Source of the DNA: CAZEYT01 sp964516295
GTDB taxonomy: Bacteria; Verrucomicrobiota; Verrucomicrobiia; Chthoniobacterales; Terrimicrobiaceae
Length of the DNA stretch: 64,000 bases
Direction: 5' to 3'
Assembly (NCBI GenBank): GCA_964516295.1
Contig: CAZEYT010000003.1
Span: 7,562-71,561, forward strand
Within the stretch, counting starts at the first letter, position 1. Each line of letters opens with the position of its first letter. The position numbers and the translations under genes were made by a program. The notes beneath the pieces were generated by a model. That model ran no database searches. It worked only from the letters and a program-made list of their open reading frames with translations, and was not told the DNA's origin. Of this stretch, positions 51,783-60,401 are shown one piece after another.

Positions 51783-52777
51783 ACCCGCACACCGCTCTCC
51801 GCGAAAAAGCCGAATTTCTCGGACTGCGCTGCATGGCGGGTCTCGTCCGCCGTCTTCCCTTCCACGCCCTCAAACCTTGGGCCGACGCGCTCGGCTCGGT
51901 CGTTTGTGCCTGCGACCGCCGGGGCCGCCAAGTCGCCTTTGCCAATCTGGAAGCCGCTTTCCCCGGCCGTTTCTCCGTGGCTGAAAAACGACGGATCACC
52001 CGGGATTCCTACAGCACGTTTGCCCGGACCATGCTGGAACTCTTCTGGGCTCCGAACATTACCGAGGAGTTCATTCACAAGCACGTGATCTTCGAAGGTT
52101 GGGAGACGGACTACTGCCGCCGCGATCCGGCCAAGCCGGCCATCTACGCGTGTTTTCATTTTTCCAATTTCGAATGGCTCGCCCTCGCCGGATCCTACTC
52201 CATCGCTCCGGGCCCGGTCATCGCCCAGCGCTTCAAAAACCCGCTCCTCGGCCCGGTTTTCGATCATCTCCGCACCAGCACCGGTAATAACGTCATTCCC
52301 CAAGAGCGAGCCATGATACGCATGCTCAAATTTCTCAAAGGCGGCGGAAAATTTGGCATGCTCTGCGATCTGAATCTCGATCCGCGCGAAGGCAGCGTCG
52401 TCGTCGAATCTTTCGGCGGTCTTCTCACCAGCGTCACTCAGACCCACGCCGCGCTGGCTCAGCGGACCGGCGCAGCCATTGTTCCGGTCGAATGTCGGCC
52501 CAATCCTGGCGGAACCTACCGCATCATCCACCACCCACCCATCGAATGTCCGCCCGAGACCCCCGTTCGCGATCTGGTCCAGCGCTGTTGGAATGCCCTC
52601 GAGGCCGGCATTCACCTCCACCCCGAGTGCTGGATGTGGGCCTACAAACACTGGCGGTTCAAGCCCCAGGGCGACCATCCCCGCTACCCCTTCTACGCCA
52701 ACCACGCCCGCCGTTTCGACAAACTCGTCGAAGAACAACTCACGCCGTCTCCCGCAGCACCAACCTCGGGCGGATGA
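51779..52777 (+). CDS. LpxL/HtrB-like lipid A biosynthesis acyltransferase
   Basis: A 332-residue LPLAT-superfamily acyltransferase with the catalytic H-x4-E at His127-Glu132 (CFHFSNFEWLAL) and an N-terminal membrane-associated helix (EFLGLRCMAGLVRRLPFHAL). The GTG start at 51779 overlaps the metG stop (GTGTGA), and homologous-looking residues begin right after it. Likely adds a secondary acyl chain to lipid A. Its 3' end overlaps the LacI gene on the other strand by 38 bp. Confidence 0.88.
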   Translation: MNPHTALREKAEFLGLRCMAGLVRRLPFHALKPWADALGSVVCACDRRGRQVAFANLEAAFPGRFSVAEKRRITRDSYSTFARTMLELFWAPNITEEFIHKHVIFEGWETDYCRRDPAKPAIYACFHFSNFEWLALAGSYSIAPGPVIAQRFKNPLLGPVFDHLRTSTGNNVIPQERAMIRMLKFLKGGGKFGMLCDLNLDPREGSVVVESFGGLLTSVTQTHAALAQRTGAAIVPVECRPNPGGTYRIIHHPPIECPPETPVRDLVQRCWNALEAGIHLHPECWMWAYKHWRFKPQGDHPRYPFYANHARRFDKLVEEQLTPSPAAPTSGG

Positions 52778-53750
52778 CGACCCGCTCCGGCGTTACCTCC
52801 TCTCCCCCGCGGATCCGCCGCAGCAAAAGATCCACAGCGGCATCAATCAAATCATCGGACCTCGCATCCACCGTCGTCAGGGGTGGCGCACAAAACGCCG
52901 CCAACTCGGAATTGTCATAGCCGCTCACCGCCACGTCTTCCGGCACCCTCACACCGGCGGAAACCAACTCCCGGAGAAAGCCAAAGGCCACCCGGTCGTT
53001 GATGGCGATCACCGCAGACGCCCGCTGCGCTGGTGACTCCAAAAGATACCGCTTCGCCAGCCCGACCCCGGCTTCCATGTTGTTCGGCCCGGGTGAAGGC
53101 ACCGCCTTCACCGCATCCTCCGCCCAACCGCACGACCGCGCCGCGCCCAGCAACCCGCGCCTGCGTTGCCGGGCATAGGCTCCGGCCACAACATCCAATC
53201 CGGCCGCCATCACCGCACGGTGGCCCCGCGCGTGAAAATGACGCACCATCGTCCTCATCGCCTGCGCCCGATCGGTAAGCACCTCATCCGTGCGCAAGGA
53301 TCCAAGCGGATCAATCGCCACCAGCGGAATCCCTGCCCGGCGAAGCGGCGCAAGATCCTCATCCGAAGCGCGCGCAGCCACCGCGATCACTCCCGCACAC
53401 CGCATCGCCGCGAAACGCTCGAAGGCCTGCCGCTCTCCCCCGTCGCCGACCTGCATCAAAGCCCGCCAACCCTCTCCAGCCAAACGCTCCTGAAGCCGCG
53501 ACACTTTCGCCGTGAGATAAAAATCCTCCAAATCCGGCAGCGTCACCCCAATCCAATCCGTCACCCCCGACCGCAGGCTTTTTCCAATCAAACTCGGCGC
53601 AAATCCCAACCGCCCGGCCTCCGCCAGCACCCGCTCCCGCGTCTCGGCCGCGATGTCCGCATGACCGTTCAATGCCCGCGACACCGTCCAGCGCGACAAG
53701 CCCAGTGCTCGCGCCAGATCGGCGGTGGATCGGATCATGGACGATTTCAT
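52740..53750 (-). CDS. LacI family transcriptional regulator
   Basis: A 336-residue sugar-responsive regulator: helix-turn-helix at the N-terminus (TADLARALGLSRWTVSRALNG), hinge helix and a periplasmic-binding-protein-like effector domain (VIAINDRVAFGFLRELVSAG, VSGYDNSELAAF). Start ATG 53750 or 53738; both lie just before the HTH. It is divergent from two Gfo/Idh/MocA oxidoreductase genes and most likely controls them through the palindromes in the 55-bp gap. Confidence 0.92.
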   Translation of the reverse strand: MKSSMIRSTADLARALGLSRWTVSRALNGHADIAAETRERVLAEAGRLGFAPSLIGKSLRSGVTDWIGVTLPDLEDFYLTAKVSRLQERLAGEGWRALMQVGDGGERQAFERFAAMRCAGVIAVAARASDEDLAPLRRAGIPLVAIDPLGSLRTDEVLTDRAQAMRTMVRHFHARGHRAVMAAGLDVVAGAYARQRRRGLLGAARSCGWAEDAVKAVPSPGPNNMEAGVGLAKRYLLESPAQRASAVIAINDRVAFGFLRELVSAGVRVPEDVAVSGYDNSELAAFCAPPLTTVDARSDDLIDAAVDLLLRRIRGGEEVTPERVVIRPRLVLRETA

Positions 53751-53754
53751 TTGA

Positions 53755-53798
53755 CGTGATTTCACGCTTATCCTAACACGTGTTTGAGTCAAGCGCTT
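53755..53798. promoter_or_regulatory. Palindrome cluster, predicted LacI-family operators
   Basis: Three palindromes lie in the gap between the LacI gene and the oxidoreductase: CGTGA-TT-TCACG (53755-53766), AACACGTGTT (53775-53784) and AAGCGCTT (53791-53798). LacI proteins favour palindromes with a central CG. A TTGACG (53751) with TAACAC 17 bases later may be the promoter of the oxidoreductase genes, with the middle palindrome over its -10 region. Confidence 0.55.
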
Positions 53799-53805
53799 CC
53801 CAACT

Positions 53806-54972
53806 ATGAAAATCGTCCGTCTCGGCATCATCGGCACCGGCAGCATGGGCAGAGCCCATGCGCCGAACATCCTCCAAGGTGAGGTTTCCCGTCTGGAACT
53901 CACCGCCACTGCAGACTCCGACCCGGAGGCCCTCTCCCTCGTCAACGGGCCGGAGAAGTTTTCCTCCGCCGAAGCCCTGATCGCTTCGGGAAAAGTGGAT
54001 GCCGTTCTGATCGCGACCCCGCACTATGATCATACAACGCTGGGCATCGCGGTGCTTGAGGCCGGACTTCATCTTTTGGTGGAGAAACCCATCTCGGTTC
54101 ACGTGGCCGATTGTCGGCGTCTCATCGCCGCGCACCGCAACCCGAATCAGGTCTTTGCCGCGATGTTCAACCAGCGCACGGACCCCCACTACACGAAAGT
54201 CCGCGAACTCATTCAAAAAGGAGAACTCGGCACGATTCAACGCGTTCAGTGGACGATTGCAAACTGGTTCCGCACGCAAATCTATTACTTCTCCGGCGGG
54301 TGGCGCGCGGCGTGGAATGGAGAAGGCGGCGGCGTGCTCCTCAATCAATGCTCGCATAACTTGGATCTCTTTCAGTGGCTCTTTGGCATGCCGCAAAAGG
54401 TGACCGCCACCTGCCGGTTCGGCCGTTACCATGACATCGAGGTCGAGGACGATGTCACCGCCCTTCTCGAGTATCCGGATGGCTCGACAGCGACCTTTGT
54501 CCCATCCACCGGCGAAGCCCCTGGGACCAACTGCCTTGAGATTGCCCGCGACCGGGGACGGCTCGTCCTGGGAAACGGTACCATCACCTGGCTTCGCACC
54601 GAAGTCGGCGTCGCGGAATTCTGCCGCACCACCCCGGAGAAGTGGCAGCCCCCGCCGCAGTGGAAGATCAAGATTCGGGTCGATGGATCGGGCGAACAAC
54701 ACATCGGAATTCTGAAAAACTTCACCGCCGCCATTCTGGATGGTGTGCCCCTCATTGCCTCCGCCGCCGAAGGCATCCACTCGGTCGAAATCGCCAATGC
54801 GATGATTTTCTCCGGATGGACGAAGGAAGACCCCGGTCGAGCTTCCCCTCGACGCAGACGCCTACGAGGCCGCACTCAAAGAACGCATCGCCTCCTCGCG
54901 CTTCGTCAAAAAGGTCGAGAGCACCGAACGCGATCTGGCCAATTCGTTCGGCAAACTCTGAATCACCCATGA
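53806..54972 (+). CDS. Gfo/Idh/MocA family oxidoreductase, frameshifted near its 3' end
   Basis: NAD(P)-dependent sugar or cyclitol dehydrogenase. Rossmann motif LGIIGTGSMGRAHA at the N-terminus, the EKP motif (LLVEKPIS) with its catalytic Lys, and the GGGVLLNQCSHNLDLFQW active-site region are intact. Near 54834 the frame changes: the conserved-looking end (VELPLDADAYEAALKERI to SFGKL, stop at 54959-54961) lies in another frame and would be reached by removing one C from the run cccc at 54831-54834. As written, the last 45 residues are an Arg-rich out-of-frame tail ending at 54972. Either a recent mutation or a base error; catalytic parts are upstream of the change. Confidence 0.85.
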   Translation: MKIVRLGIIGTGSMGRAHAPNILQGEVSRLELTATADSDPEALSLVNGPEKFSSAEALIASGKVDAVLIATPHYDHTTLGIAVLEAGLHLLVEKPISVHVADCRRLIAAHRNPNQVFAAMFNQRTDPHYTKVRELIQKGELGTIQRVQWTIANWFRTQIYYFSGGWRAAWNGEGGGVLLNQCSHNLDLFQWLFGMPQKVTATCRFGRYHDIEVEDDVTALLEYPDGSTATFVPSTGEAPGTNCLEIARDRGRLVLGNGTITWLRTEVGVAEFCRTTPEKWQPPPQWKIKIRVDGSGEQHIGILKNFTAAILDGVPLIASAAEGIHSVEIANAMIFSGWTKEDPGRASPRRRRLRGRTQRTHRLLALRQKGREHRTRSGQFVRQTLNHP

Positions 54973-56060
54973 AAGACGGCATGACCTACGCCCCCCAAGG
55001 CAAACCCGCCCCGGTGGTAAAGCCCGGCGACTTTGTCTTTGCAGCCACAGCCCTTGATCACGGCCATATCTACGGTCAGTGCAACGGCCTCATCGACGCC
55101 GGAGCGGAGCTTCGGTACCTGTATGATCCGGATCCAGCCAAAGTCGCGGCTTTCGTGGCCCGCTACCCCGGCGTTCAGAGGGTCGATTGCCTGGAACGCA
55201 TCCTCGAAGATGAAGCCGTCCGCCTCATCGCCGCTGCAGCCGTCCCCAATCTCCGCGGCCCGCTCGGCTGTCGCGTCATGGAAGCCGGCCGCGATTACTT
55301 CACAGACAAAACGCCCTTCACCACGCTCGACCAACTCCAACAAGCACGCGAGGTGACTGCCCGCACCGGGCGAAAATACATGGTCTATTACAGCGAACGG
55401 CTCCACGTCGAATGTGCCGTCTTTGCCGGAGAATTGGTTGCTGCCGGCACCATCGGCCGTGTTGTGCAGACGATCGGCACCGGTCCGCACCGCCTGAACG
55501 CTCCCGGGCGGCCGGCCTGGTTTTTTGAGTTCGAAAAATACGGCGGCATCCTCTGCGATATCGGAAGCCACCAGTGCGAACAGTTTCTTTTCTTCACCGG
55601 TGCCCGGGACGCCCGTCTCAATTTCAGCGCGGTGGCCAACTACCAAAACCCGGAGTACCCCGAGCTCGAAGATTTCGGAGAAGCATCGTTCGCTGCCGAC
55701 AACGGGGCCTCCGGCTACCTGCGCTGCGACTGGCTCACGCCCGAGGGTCTCAGCACTTGGGGTGACGGACGCACGATTATCCTCGGCACCGACGGCTACA
55801 TCGAACTTCGAAAATACGCCAATATCACCTCCGGCCAGCCCGGCGGCGATCACCTCTACCTTGTGGACCAAACAGGCGAACATTACATCCCCTGCGCCGG
55901 CAAGGTCGGATTTCCCTTCTTCGGCCGCCTGATCCTCGACTGCCTCAACCGCACCGAAACCGCCATGACCCAAGACCACGCGTTCAAAGCCGCCGAGCTC
56001 TGCCTCCGTGCTCAAAAAAACGCCATTCGTCTCACCGGAGACGTTCCGAACGGAAGGTAA
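54969..56060 (+). CDS. Gfo/Idh/MocA family oxidoreductase
   Basis: A 363-residue second dehydrogenase of the same superfamily, starting 7 bp after the restored stop of the first. It begins with VFAATALDHGHIYG in place of the usual glycine-rich loop, has TDKTPFTTLDQL at the EKP position (Asp-Lys-Thr) and CDIGSHQCEQFLFF in the active-site region. The Rossmann loop deviates from GxGxxG. Probably acts on the same pathway as its neighbour under the LacI regulator; substrate unknown. Confidence 0.87.
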   Translation: MKDGMTYAPQGKPAPVVKPGDFVFAATALDHGHIYGQCNGLIDAGAELRYLYDPDPAKVAAFVARYPGVQRVDCLERILEDEAVRLIAAAAVPNLRGPLGCRVMEAGRDYFTDKTPFTTLDQLQQAREVTARTGRKYMVYYSERLHVECAVFAGELVAAGTIGRVVQTIGTGPHRLNAPGRPAWFFEFEKYGGILCDIGSHQCEQFLFFTGARDARLNFSAVANYQNPEYPELEDFGEASFAADNGASGYLRCDWLTPEGLSTWGDGRTIILGTDGYIELRKYANITSGQPGGDHLYLVDQTGEHYIPCAGKVGFPFFGRLILDCLNRTETAMTQDHAFKAAELCLRAQKNAIRLTGDVPNGR

Positions 56061-56194
56061 CAAGATCTCCACGACCCGGCGAAGTTTTGCCTCCGCCCCC
56101 GCTGGTCGCCCCCGAAACGATTTCAGGCGAGGAATTCGCGAACGTTTTGCCTTGCAGATTCCAAAGTTTTGTCTCACCTTTCCCAGCTCTCCAC

Positions 56195-56270
56195 GACCCT
56201 ATCGTCCAGTGGCCTAGGACACCGCCCTTTCACGGCGGTAACACGGGTTCGAATCCCGTTAGGGTCGCCA
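56195..56270 (+). tRNA. tRNA-Glu (anticodon TTC)
   Basis: 76 bases that fold into a complete cloverleaf: acceptor stem GACCCTA/TAGGGTC, D stem GTCC/GGAC, anticodon stem CCGCC/GGCGG with loop CTTTCAC (anticodon TTC at 56229-56231), T stem ACGGG/CCCGT with loop TTCGAAT, discriminator G, and an encoded CCA. Stand-alone gene following the oxidoreductases. Confidence 0.97.
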
Positions 56271-56558
56271 ATTCTCATACACGCAGTCCCGCGCCGGCAC
56301 CCGGCGGGTGTGGCCTCCAAATAGTGTTGTTTCCGAAAAGGCGACGATAACGGGAGGTCAGGTATTTTGTTGCTTGTTTGAAGCTCCCCAAAATCCGGCC
56401 GACGGTTCCGTTCCTATGATTTTGGAACGTGTCAGATTCCGGTTCTTCGGCAAAACATTGCCTCCAAGAGTCGCTTCAACGCCAGATTATCGACTGCCGT
56501 GGTTCCACTCCGGTTCCCCGGACCAGAACTGGAAGACGAATGCGAGGACGGGCTTCTC
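56271..56558. other. Intergenic region between tRNA-Glu and metF
   Basis: About 290 bases between convergent genes. A small hairpin GCCGG-CAC-CCGGC lies about 25 bases after the tRNA without a T tract, and could help end its transcript. I see no gene or recognisable RNA in the rest. Confidence 0.5.
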
Positions 56559-57464
56559 CTAGGTGGAGTGAGCGACTTGCACCACGCCAAGGCGCTGGAA
56601 GATTTCGCGTGTCACCGTGGATTGATTGAGCGTGTAGAAATGGATACCGGCGACGCCTTGGTCGAGAAGGTCGGCGCATTGCTCGGTGGCATAGTGAAGT
56701 CCGACTTGGCGAACGGCCTCGGTCGAGTCCCCCGCGCGCTGCAATGCCCGCAGCAAACGAGCGGGAAAACGTGCCCCACCGGCGAGTTCAGCCATGCGGT
56801 TCATACCGGAAACACTCGTCACGGGCATGATGCCGGCGATGATCGGCACGGAGATCCCCGCCAGCGCGCAGCGTTCGCGAAAGTCAAAGAAATCACGGTT
56901 GTCGAAAAACAACTGCGTGCAGATGTAGTCCGCGCCTGCATCGACTTTCGCCTTGAGGTAATCCATTTCCTTGAGGCGGTTCGGAGTTGCGGGGTGTCCC
57001 TCGGGGAATCCGGCCACTCCGATTCCAAACCCACGGGAATCGGGATGCGACGAGAAGGAGCGAATGTAGCGGACCAAGTCGGCAGCCTGCGGGAAAACAT
57101 CATTCGAGTGGTCATGGTCGGGACGGTCGCGCGGAGGATCTCCACGCAGCGCCAGAATCGCCTTCACTCCTGCCTGGGCATATCTCTCCAAGATGACGTG
57201 GATCTCGGCGGCGTCATGCCTCACGCAGGTCAGGTGCGGCACCGGTTCCAGCGAGGTCGTGGATTTCAGGCGGACCACAAGTTCATGTGTGAGTTCCCGC
57301 GTTGAGCCACCGGCTCCATAGGTCACACTGACAAAATCCGGCCGAAGGGCTTCCAACTGCCGGATATTCTCGAAGAGAACTTCCAAGCCTTCCGGCGTTT
57401 TCGGCGGAAAAAACTCGAACGAAAACGTCGAACGTCCTTGGGCGAGAATATCCGTGATGTGCAT
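56559..57464 (-). CDS. metF: 5,10-methylenetetrahydrofolate reductase
   Basis: A 301-residue FAD enzyme that makes 5-methyl-THF for methionine synthesis. TIM-barrel motifs: FSFEFFPPKTPEG near the N-terminus, VSVTYGAGGSTRE, HLTCVRHD, LALRGDPP and GADYICTQLFFDN. No SAM riboswitch is visible because it is coupled to the upstream gene: its ATG shares a base with the stop of the deoxyhypusine-synthase-like gene. Confidence 0.95.
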   Translation of the reverse strand: MHITDILAQGRSTFSFEFFPPKTPEGLEVLFENIRQLEALRPDFVSVTYGAGGSTRELTHELVVRLKSTTSLEPVPHLTCVRHDAAEIHVILERYAQAGVKAILALRGDPPRDRPDHDHSNDVFPQAADLVRYIRSFSSHPDSRGFGIGVAGFPEGHPATPNRLKEMDYLKAKVDAGADYICTQLFFDNRDFFDFRERCALAGISVPIIAGIMPVTSVSGMNRMAELAGGARFPARLLRALQRAGDSTEAVRQVGLHYATEQCADLLDQGVAGIHFYTLNQSTVTREIFQRLGVVQVAHST

Positions 57465-58435
57465 TACCAGCCGAGAACTTTCGCGAAGATCAAAGGAGCT
57501 ACGATGGTGGCGTCGGACTCGATCACATATTTTGGCGTGTTTTCGCCGAGCTTGCCCCAGGTGATCTTCTCATTCGGCACCGCACCGGAGTAACTTCCAT
57601 AGCTCGTGGTCGAGTCGCTGATCTGGCAGAAATAGCCCCAGAGCGGCACCTCATCGCGGCGCAAGTCCTGGTGCAACATCGGCACGACACAAATCGGGAA
57701 GTCCCCGGCGATCCCACCTCCGATCTGGAAAAATCCGATCGATGATTTCGGGCTCGTGACCGTGTACCACTCGGAGAGCGCAATCATGTATTCGATCCCC
57801 GTGCGCACGGTGTGGACGTTTTTGATATCCCCCTCGATGCAGTGGGCGGCATACATGTTGCCAAGAGTCGAATCCTCCCACCCTGGCACGATCATCGGCA
57901 GATTTTTTTCTTTCGCCGCGAGGAGCCAGCTGCTCTTGGGATCGATCTGGAAGGTGCTTTGAAGCTCCGGCGCGTCGAGGATCTTCCAAAAGAACTCGTG
58001 CGGGAAAAACGACTGTCCGGCTTGGTCGGCGGCCATCCACTCGCGGAGAATGACATTTTCAATCCGCCGCATCGCTTCCATTTCGGGGATGCACGTGTCG
58101 GTGACCCGGTTCATGTGCCGGTCGAGGAGGGCCTGCTCGTCGGCGGGCGTGAGATCCCGGTAATTCGGAATCCGCTCGTAGAAATCATGCGCCACGAGAT
58201 TGAAGACGTCCTCTTCCAAATTCGCACCCGTGCAGACGATGGCGTGGACTTTTCCCTGTCGGATCATTTCGGCCAGCGAGATACCGAGTTCGGCCGTGCT
58301 CATCGCCCCGGCGAGTGTGAGGAGCATGATGCCCCCCTCGTCCAGGTGACGAATGTAGCCGTCCGCTGCATCCTTGAGAGCCGCCGCGTTGAAGTGGCGG
58401 TAGTGGGTGTCGATGAATTGGGAAATGGTGCTCAT
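57464..58435 (-). CDS. Deoxyhypusine synthase-like (DHS family) protein
   Basis: A 323-residue NAD-dependent enzyme of the deoxyhypusine/homospermidine synthase family. Eukaryotic DHS moves an aminobutyl group from spermidine to eIF5A; bacterial relatives are thought to make polyamines such as homospermidine or to act on other acceptors, since bacteria lack eIF5A. Family text includes LTLAGAMSTAELG, ICTGANLEEDVFN, IGFFQIGGGIAGDFP and ITWGKL with Lys295 at the position of the catalytic lysine of human DHS (SWGKI). Transcribed just ahead of metF. Confidence 0.88.
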   Translation of the reverse strand: MSTISQFIDTHYRHFNAAALKDAADGYIRHLDEGGIMLLTLAGAMSTAELGISLAEMIRQGKVHAIVCTGANLEEDVFNLVAHDFYERIPNYRDLTPADEQALLDRHMNRVTDTCIPEMEAMRRIENVILREWMAADQAGQSFFPHEFFWKILDAPELQSTFQIDPKSSWLLAAKEKNLPMIVPGWEDSTLGNMYAAHCIEGDIKNVHTVRTGIEYMIALSEWYTVTSPKSSIGFFQIGGGIAGDFPICVVPMLHQDLRRDEVPLWGYFCQISDSTTSYGSYSGAVPNEKITWGKLGENTPKYVIESDATIVAPLIFAKVLGW

Positions 58436-58469
58436 GAGCTCGCGAAGAATTGAATTTGCAGGGGGGAAG

Positions 58470-59366
58470 TCAAGCGCGGCGCGGGGTCTGTTCCCACACC
58501 CGCGCAACAAGGATTGCGACGACAGCCACCGCGATCACGCCCGCCAAACCGGCCAGACCGGCTGCCGCCGTGGCATTGACGACGCCCGGGATCTCGTAAT
58601 CCGCCATCGGTCCGAAGAAACCCGCCAGCGGCTCACGGAAAAAGCCGAGATCCAGTGCCGCGCGCTCCAGAGCATCCGGGTGCCCGCTCGCAAACTGGCT
58701 GAAGACGGCCGCCACGAAAACCGCGAGGGCAAATGGCACGAGAATTCGCCGAAAATCCGAAGCCGACCGTTCCGGGACGAGACTCAGGACCGCCAAGGTG
58801 ATCGCCGCCTCTCCCAAACCGATCAGGGCGTGAAGCCCCAGCATGGGCAAGGCCACCGTGAAAAACGAAACCGTCCCCGCGAGCGCCAATTCGCTTGAGA
58901 CCGCGAGCGCCGCCGCCATCACCGAGGCCCAGGATGCTGCCGCGATTGCCCCGGCATTTGCCCAGCCTGATTTTCCGGCCCGGAGCCGCGAAGCCAGCCA
59001 CCCACCGAATCCTGCTCCGATCATCGCCATGTTCAGGATGTTCGCTCCGAGCACGGTCAGCCCGCCATCCGCAAAAAGAAAACACTGCACCGCCACCACG
59101 AGCGCGACAGAAAGAATGCCGAATGGCGTTCCGAGCAAAATCGACGCGAGGACTCCGCCAACCAAGTGCCCGGATGTCCCGGGCTGGATCGGGAAATTCA
59201 TCATTTGCGCAGCGAAGACGAGGGCCGTCACCGCCGCGAAGCGACCCGGCGATGGCTTTGTTTCGGCCGTCCGCGCCGCCATGGCGGCACCGGCTATTCC
59301 GACCACCGCCACCGCAGCCGTCACCGGACAAACAACCCCTTCCATCATCGTGTTGGAAATATGCAT
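58470..59366 (-). CDS. cbiM: CbiM-type cobalt/nickel ECF transporter substrate component
   Basis: A 298-residue membrane protein with about eight hydrophobic segments. It begins MHISNTMMEGVVCP; the invariant N-terminal Met-His coordinates Co(II)/Ni(II) in this family. The second half holds a CbiN-like/PDGLE-type segment (SGHPDALERAALDLGF, ADYEIPGV) fused in the same chain. The ATPase and CbiQ subunits are not next to it. It precedes the DHS-like gene by 34 bp. Confidence 0.88.
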   Translation of the reverse strand: MHISNTMMEGVVCPVTAAVAVVGIAGAAMAARTAETKPSPGRFAAVTALVFAAQMMNFPIQPGTSGHLVGGVLASILLGTPFGILSVALVVAVQCFLFADGGLTVLGANILNMAMIGAGFGGWLASRLRAGKSGWANAGAIAAASWASVMAAALAVSSELALAGTVSFFTVALPMLGLHALIGLGEAAITLAVLSLVPERSASDFRRILVPFALAVFVAAVFSQFASGHPDALERAALDLGFFREPLAGFFGPMADYEIPGVVNATAAAGLAGLAGVIAVAVVAILVARVWEQTPRRA

Positions 59367-59628
59367 GGCGAAAATCTATCCCCCCACCCGGCTGCCTGTC
59401 CACCGGGAAGCAAGGCAGAAAAAATTCTCCGATTTCGTAGCAACGCTATCTCTCGTCCGGAAACCCGCGACGAGATTGATCTGGCAAGTCGCGACGGACA
59501 TCCAACTGCCCGGGGAGTTTTCACAACGTCCCATGAGAATCCTCTTTGAGTTCCTTTGGCGCGATACGATGGCGGAATCGGGGAAAAATCCGATGGCAGT
59601 CGCGCAACCTTTGGTTAATGCTCGGATC
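59367..59628. promoter_or_regulatory. Divergent intergenic region (cbiM / exported protein)
   Basis: About 260 bases containing the promoters of both genes. A near-palindrome gtagcaacgctat (about 59439-59451) could be an operator for cbiM. A cobalamin riboswitch was looked for on the minus strand and is not convincing. No small gene is recognised. Confidence 0.4.
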
Positions 59629-60339
59629 ATGAAACGGTGGCTGGTCGTTTTTTGTCTTTTTGCAATTCCTGCCGTGGAGGCGTCACCCGCCGGACCGGCG
59701 TTCGCGGCCTTCGGAGCCATCGCTTCGCAGCCCTACGGCGCCCAGGCCCGCGTAGTCGAAATTCACGGCGAGCGCGGAGAACCCCAACCGGCGGAGTGGG
59801 CAGTCACCCTCCACGATCCGACCGCTCGCGGGGGTGTTCGCGAAATCACGGTCGATCAGGGCAAAATCACCTCCGAACGCACCCCGCTCCGCGGACTCTC
59901 CGATGTGAGTACGATGATACCGCTCGACCCCGCCAAACTCGGCGTCGACGCTGACGGGATCTTTCGCATCGCCCAGCGGGAAGCCGTGAAAAACCAGGCG
60001 GGATTTCATTGGATCGACTATCGGCTGAAAGTCGACCCGGAGAGCCGGGCTCCCGTGTGGGATGTGAAACTCTTCGACAGCATGGGGGCCGCCGTCGGAA
60101 CTCTCCGCGTCTCCGCGCAGGGCGGAACGCTCGTCCGTGGGTTCACGCCCGACCCCGACGGCCGCGCCCGAGCCGAAGCGACCCCAAAATCCAGCCGCGT
60201 CGGCGGCGTGGTCGGGGAAGTCGCCGACACGGCGGAATCGGTGGCCACCAAGACCAAAAACTCGACCCTTCGCTTCCTTGGGACTGTCCAGGAAGTCCTC
60301 GTTGGCGAACGCACGATCGGACCCAAGGAAGACGAGTAA
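59629..60339 (+). CDS. Exported protein of unknown function
   Basis: A 236-residue protein with a signal peptide (1-18, cleaved after VEA), a beta-rich middle (EWAVTLHDPTARGG, FHWIDYRLKVDPES, VWDVKLFDSMG) and an amphipathic C-terminal helix (SVATKTKNSTLRFLG). The pattern of short strands around a substrate-like groove is PepSY-like, but no family is assigned. ATG 59629 gives the signal peptide. Followed by the NfeD gene after 62 bp. Confidence 0.7.
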   Translation: MKRWLVVFCLFAIPAVEASPAGPAFAAFGAIASQPYGAQARVVEIHGERGEPQPAEWAVTLHDPTARGGVREITVDQGKITSERTPLRGLSDVSTMIPLDPAKLGVDADGIFRIAQREAVKNQAGFHWIDYRLKVDPESRAPVWDVKLFDSMGAAVGTLRVSAQGGTLVRGFTPDPDGRARAEATPKSSRVGGVVGEVADTAESVATKTKNSTLRFLGTVQEVLVGERTIGPKEDE

Positions 60340-60401
60340 CAACGAACCGCCCGGTGCGGCGTTGCTATTCCGGCGGACGGTGTCATCTTCGGGAACTGAA
60401 C

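Noticed and set aside
53166..53759. Long plus-strand frame opposite the LacI regulator
   Set aside because: Arg/His/Pro-rich shadow frame without ribosome site; the LacI gene on the minus strand explains the region.
56300..56330. Rho-independent terminator after tRNA-Glu
   Set aside because: A GC hairpin is present but no T tract follows.
59367..59560. Possible cobalamin riboswitch upstream of cbiM
   Set aside because: A few bases on the minus strand (gggacgttgtgaaaactccccgggcag as two short blocks) recall the B12-box area, but the conserved downstream GCCACTG block and the core fold cannot be found.
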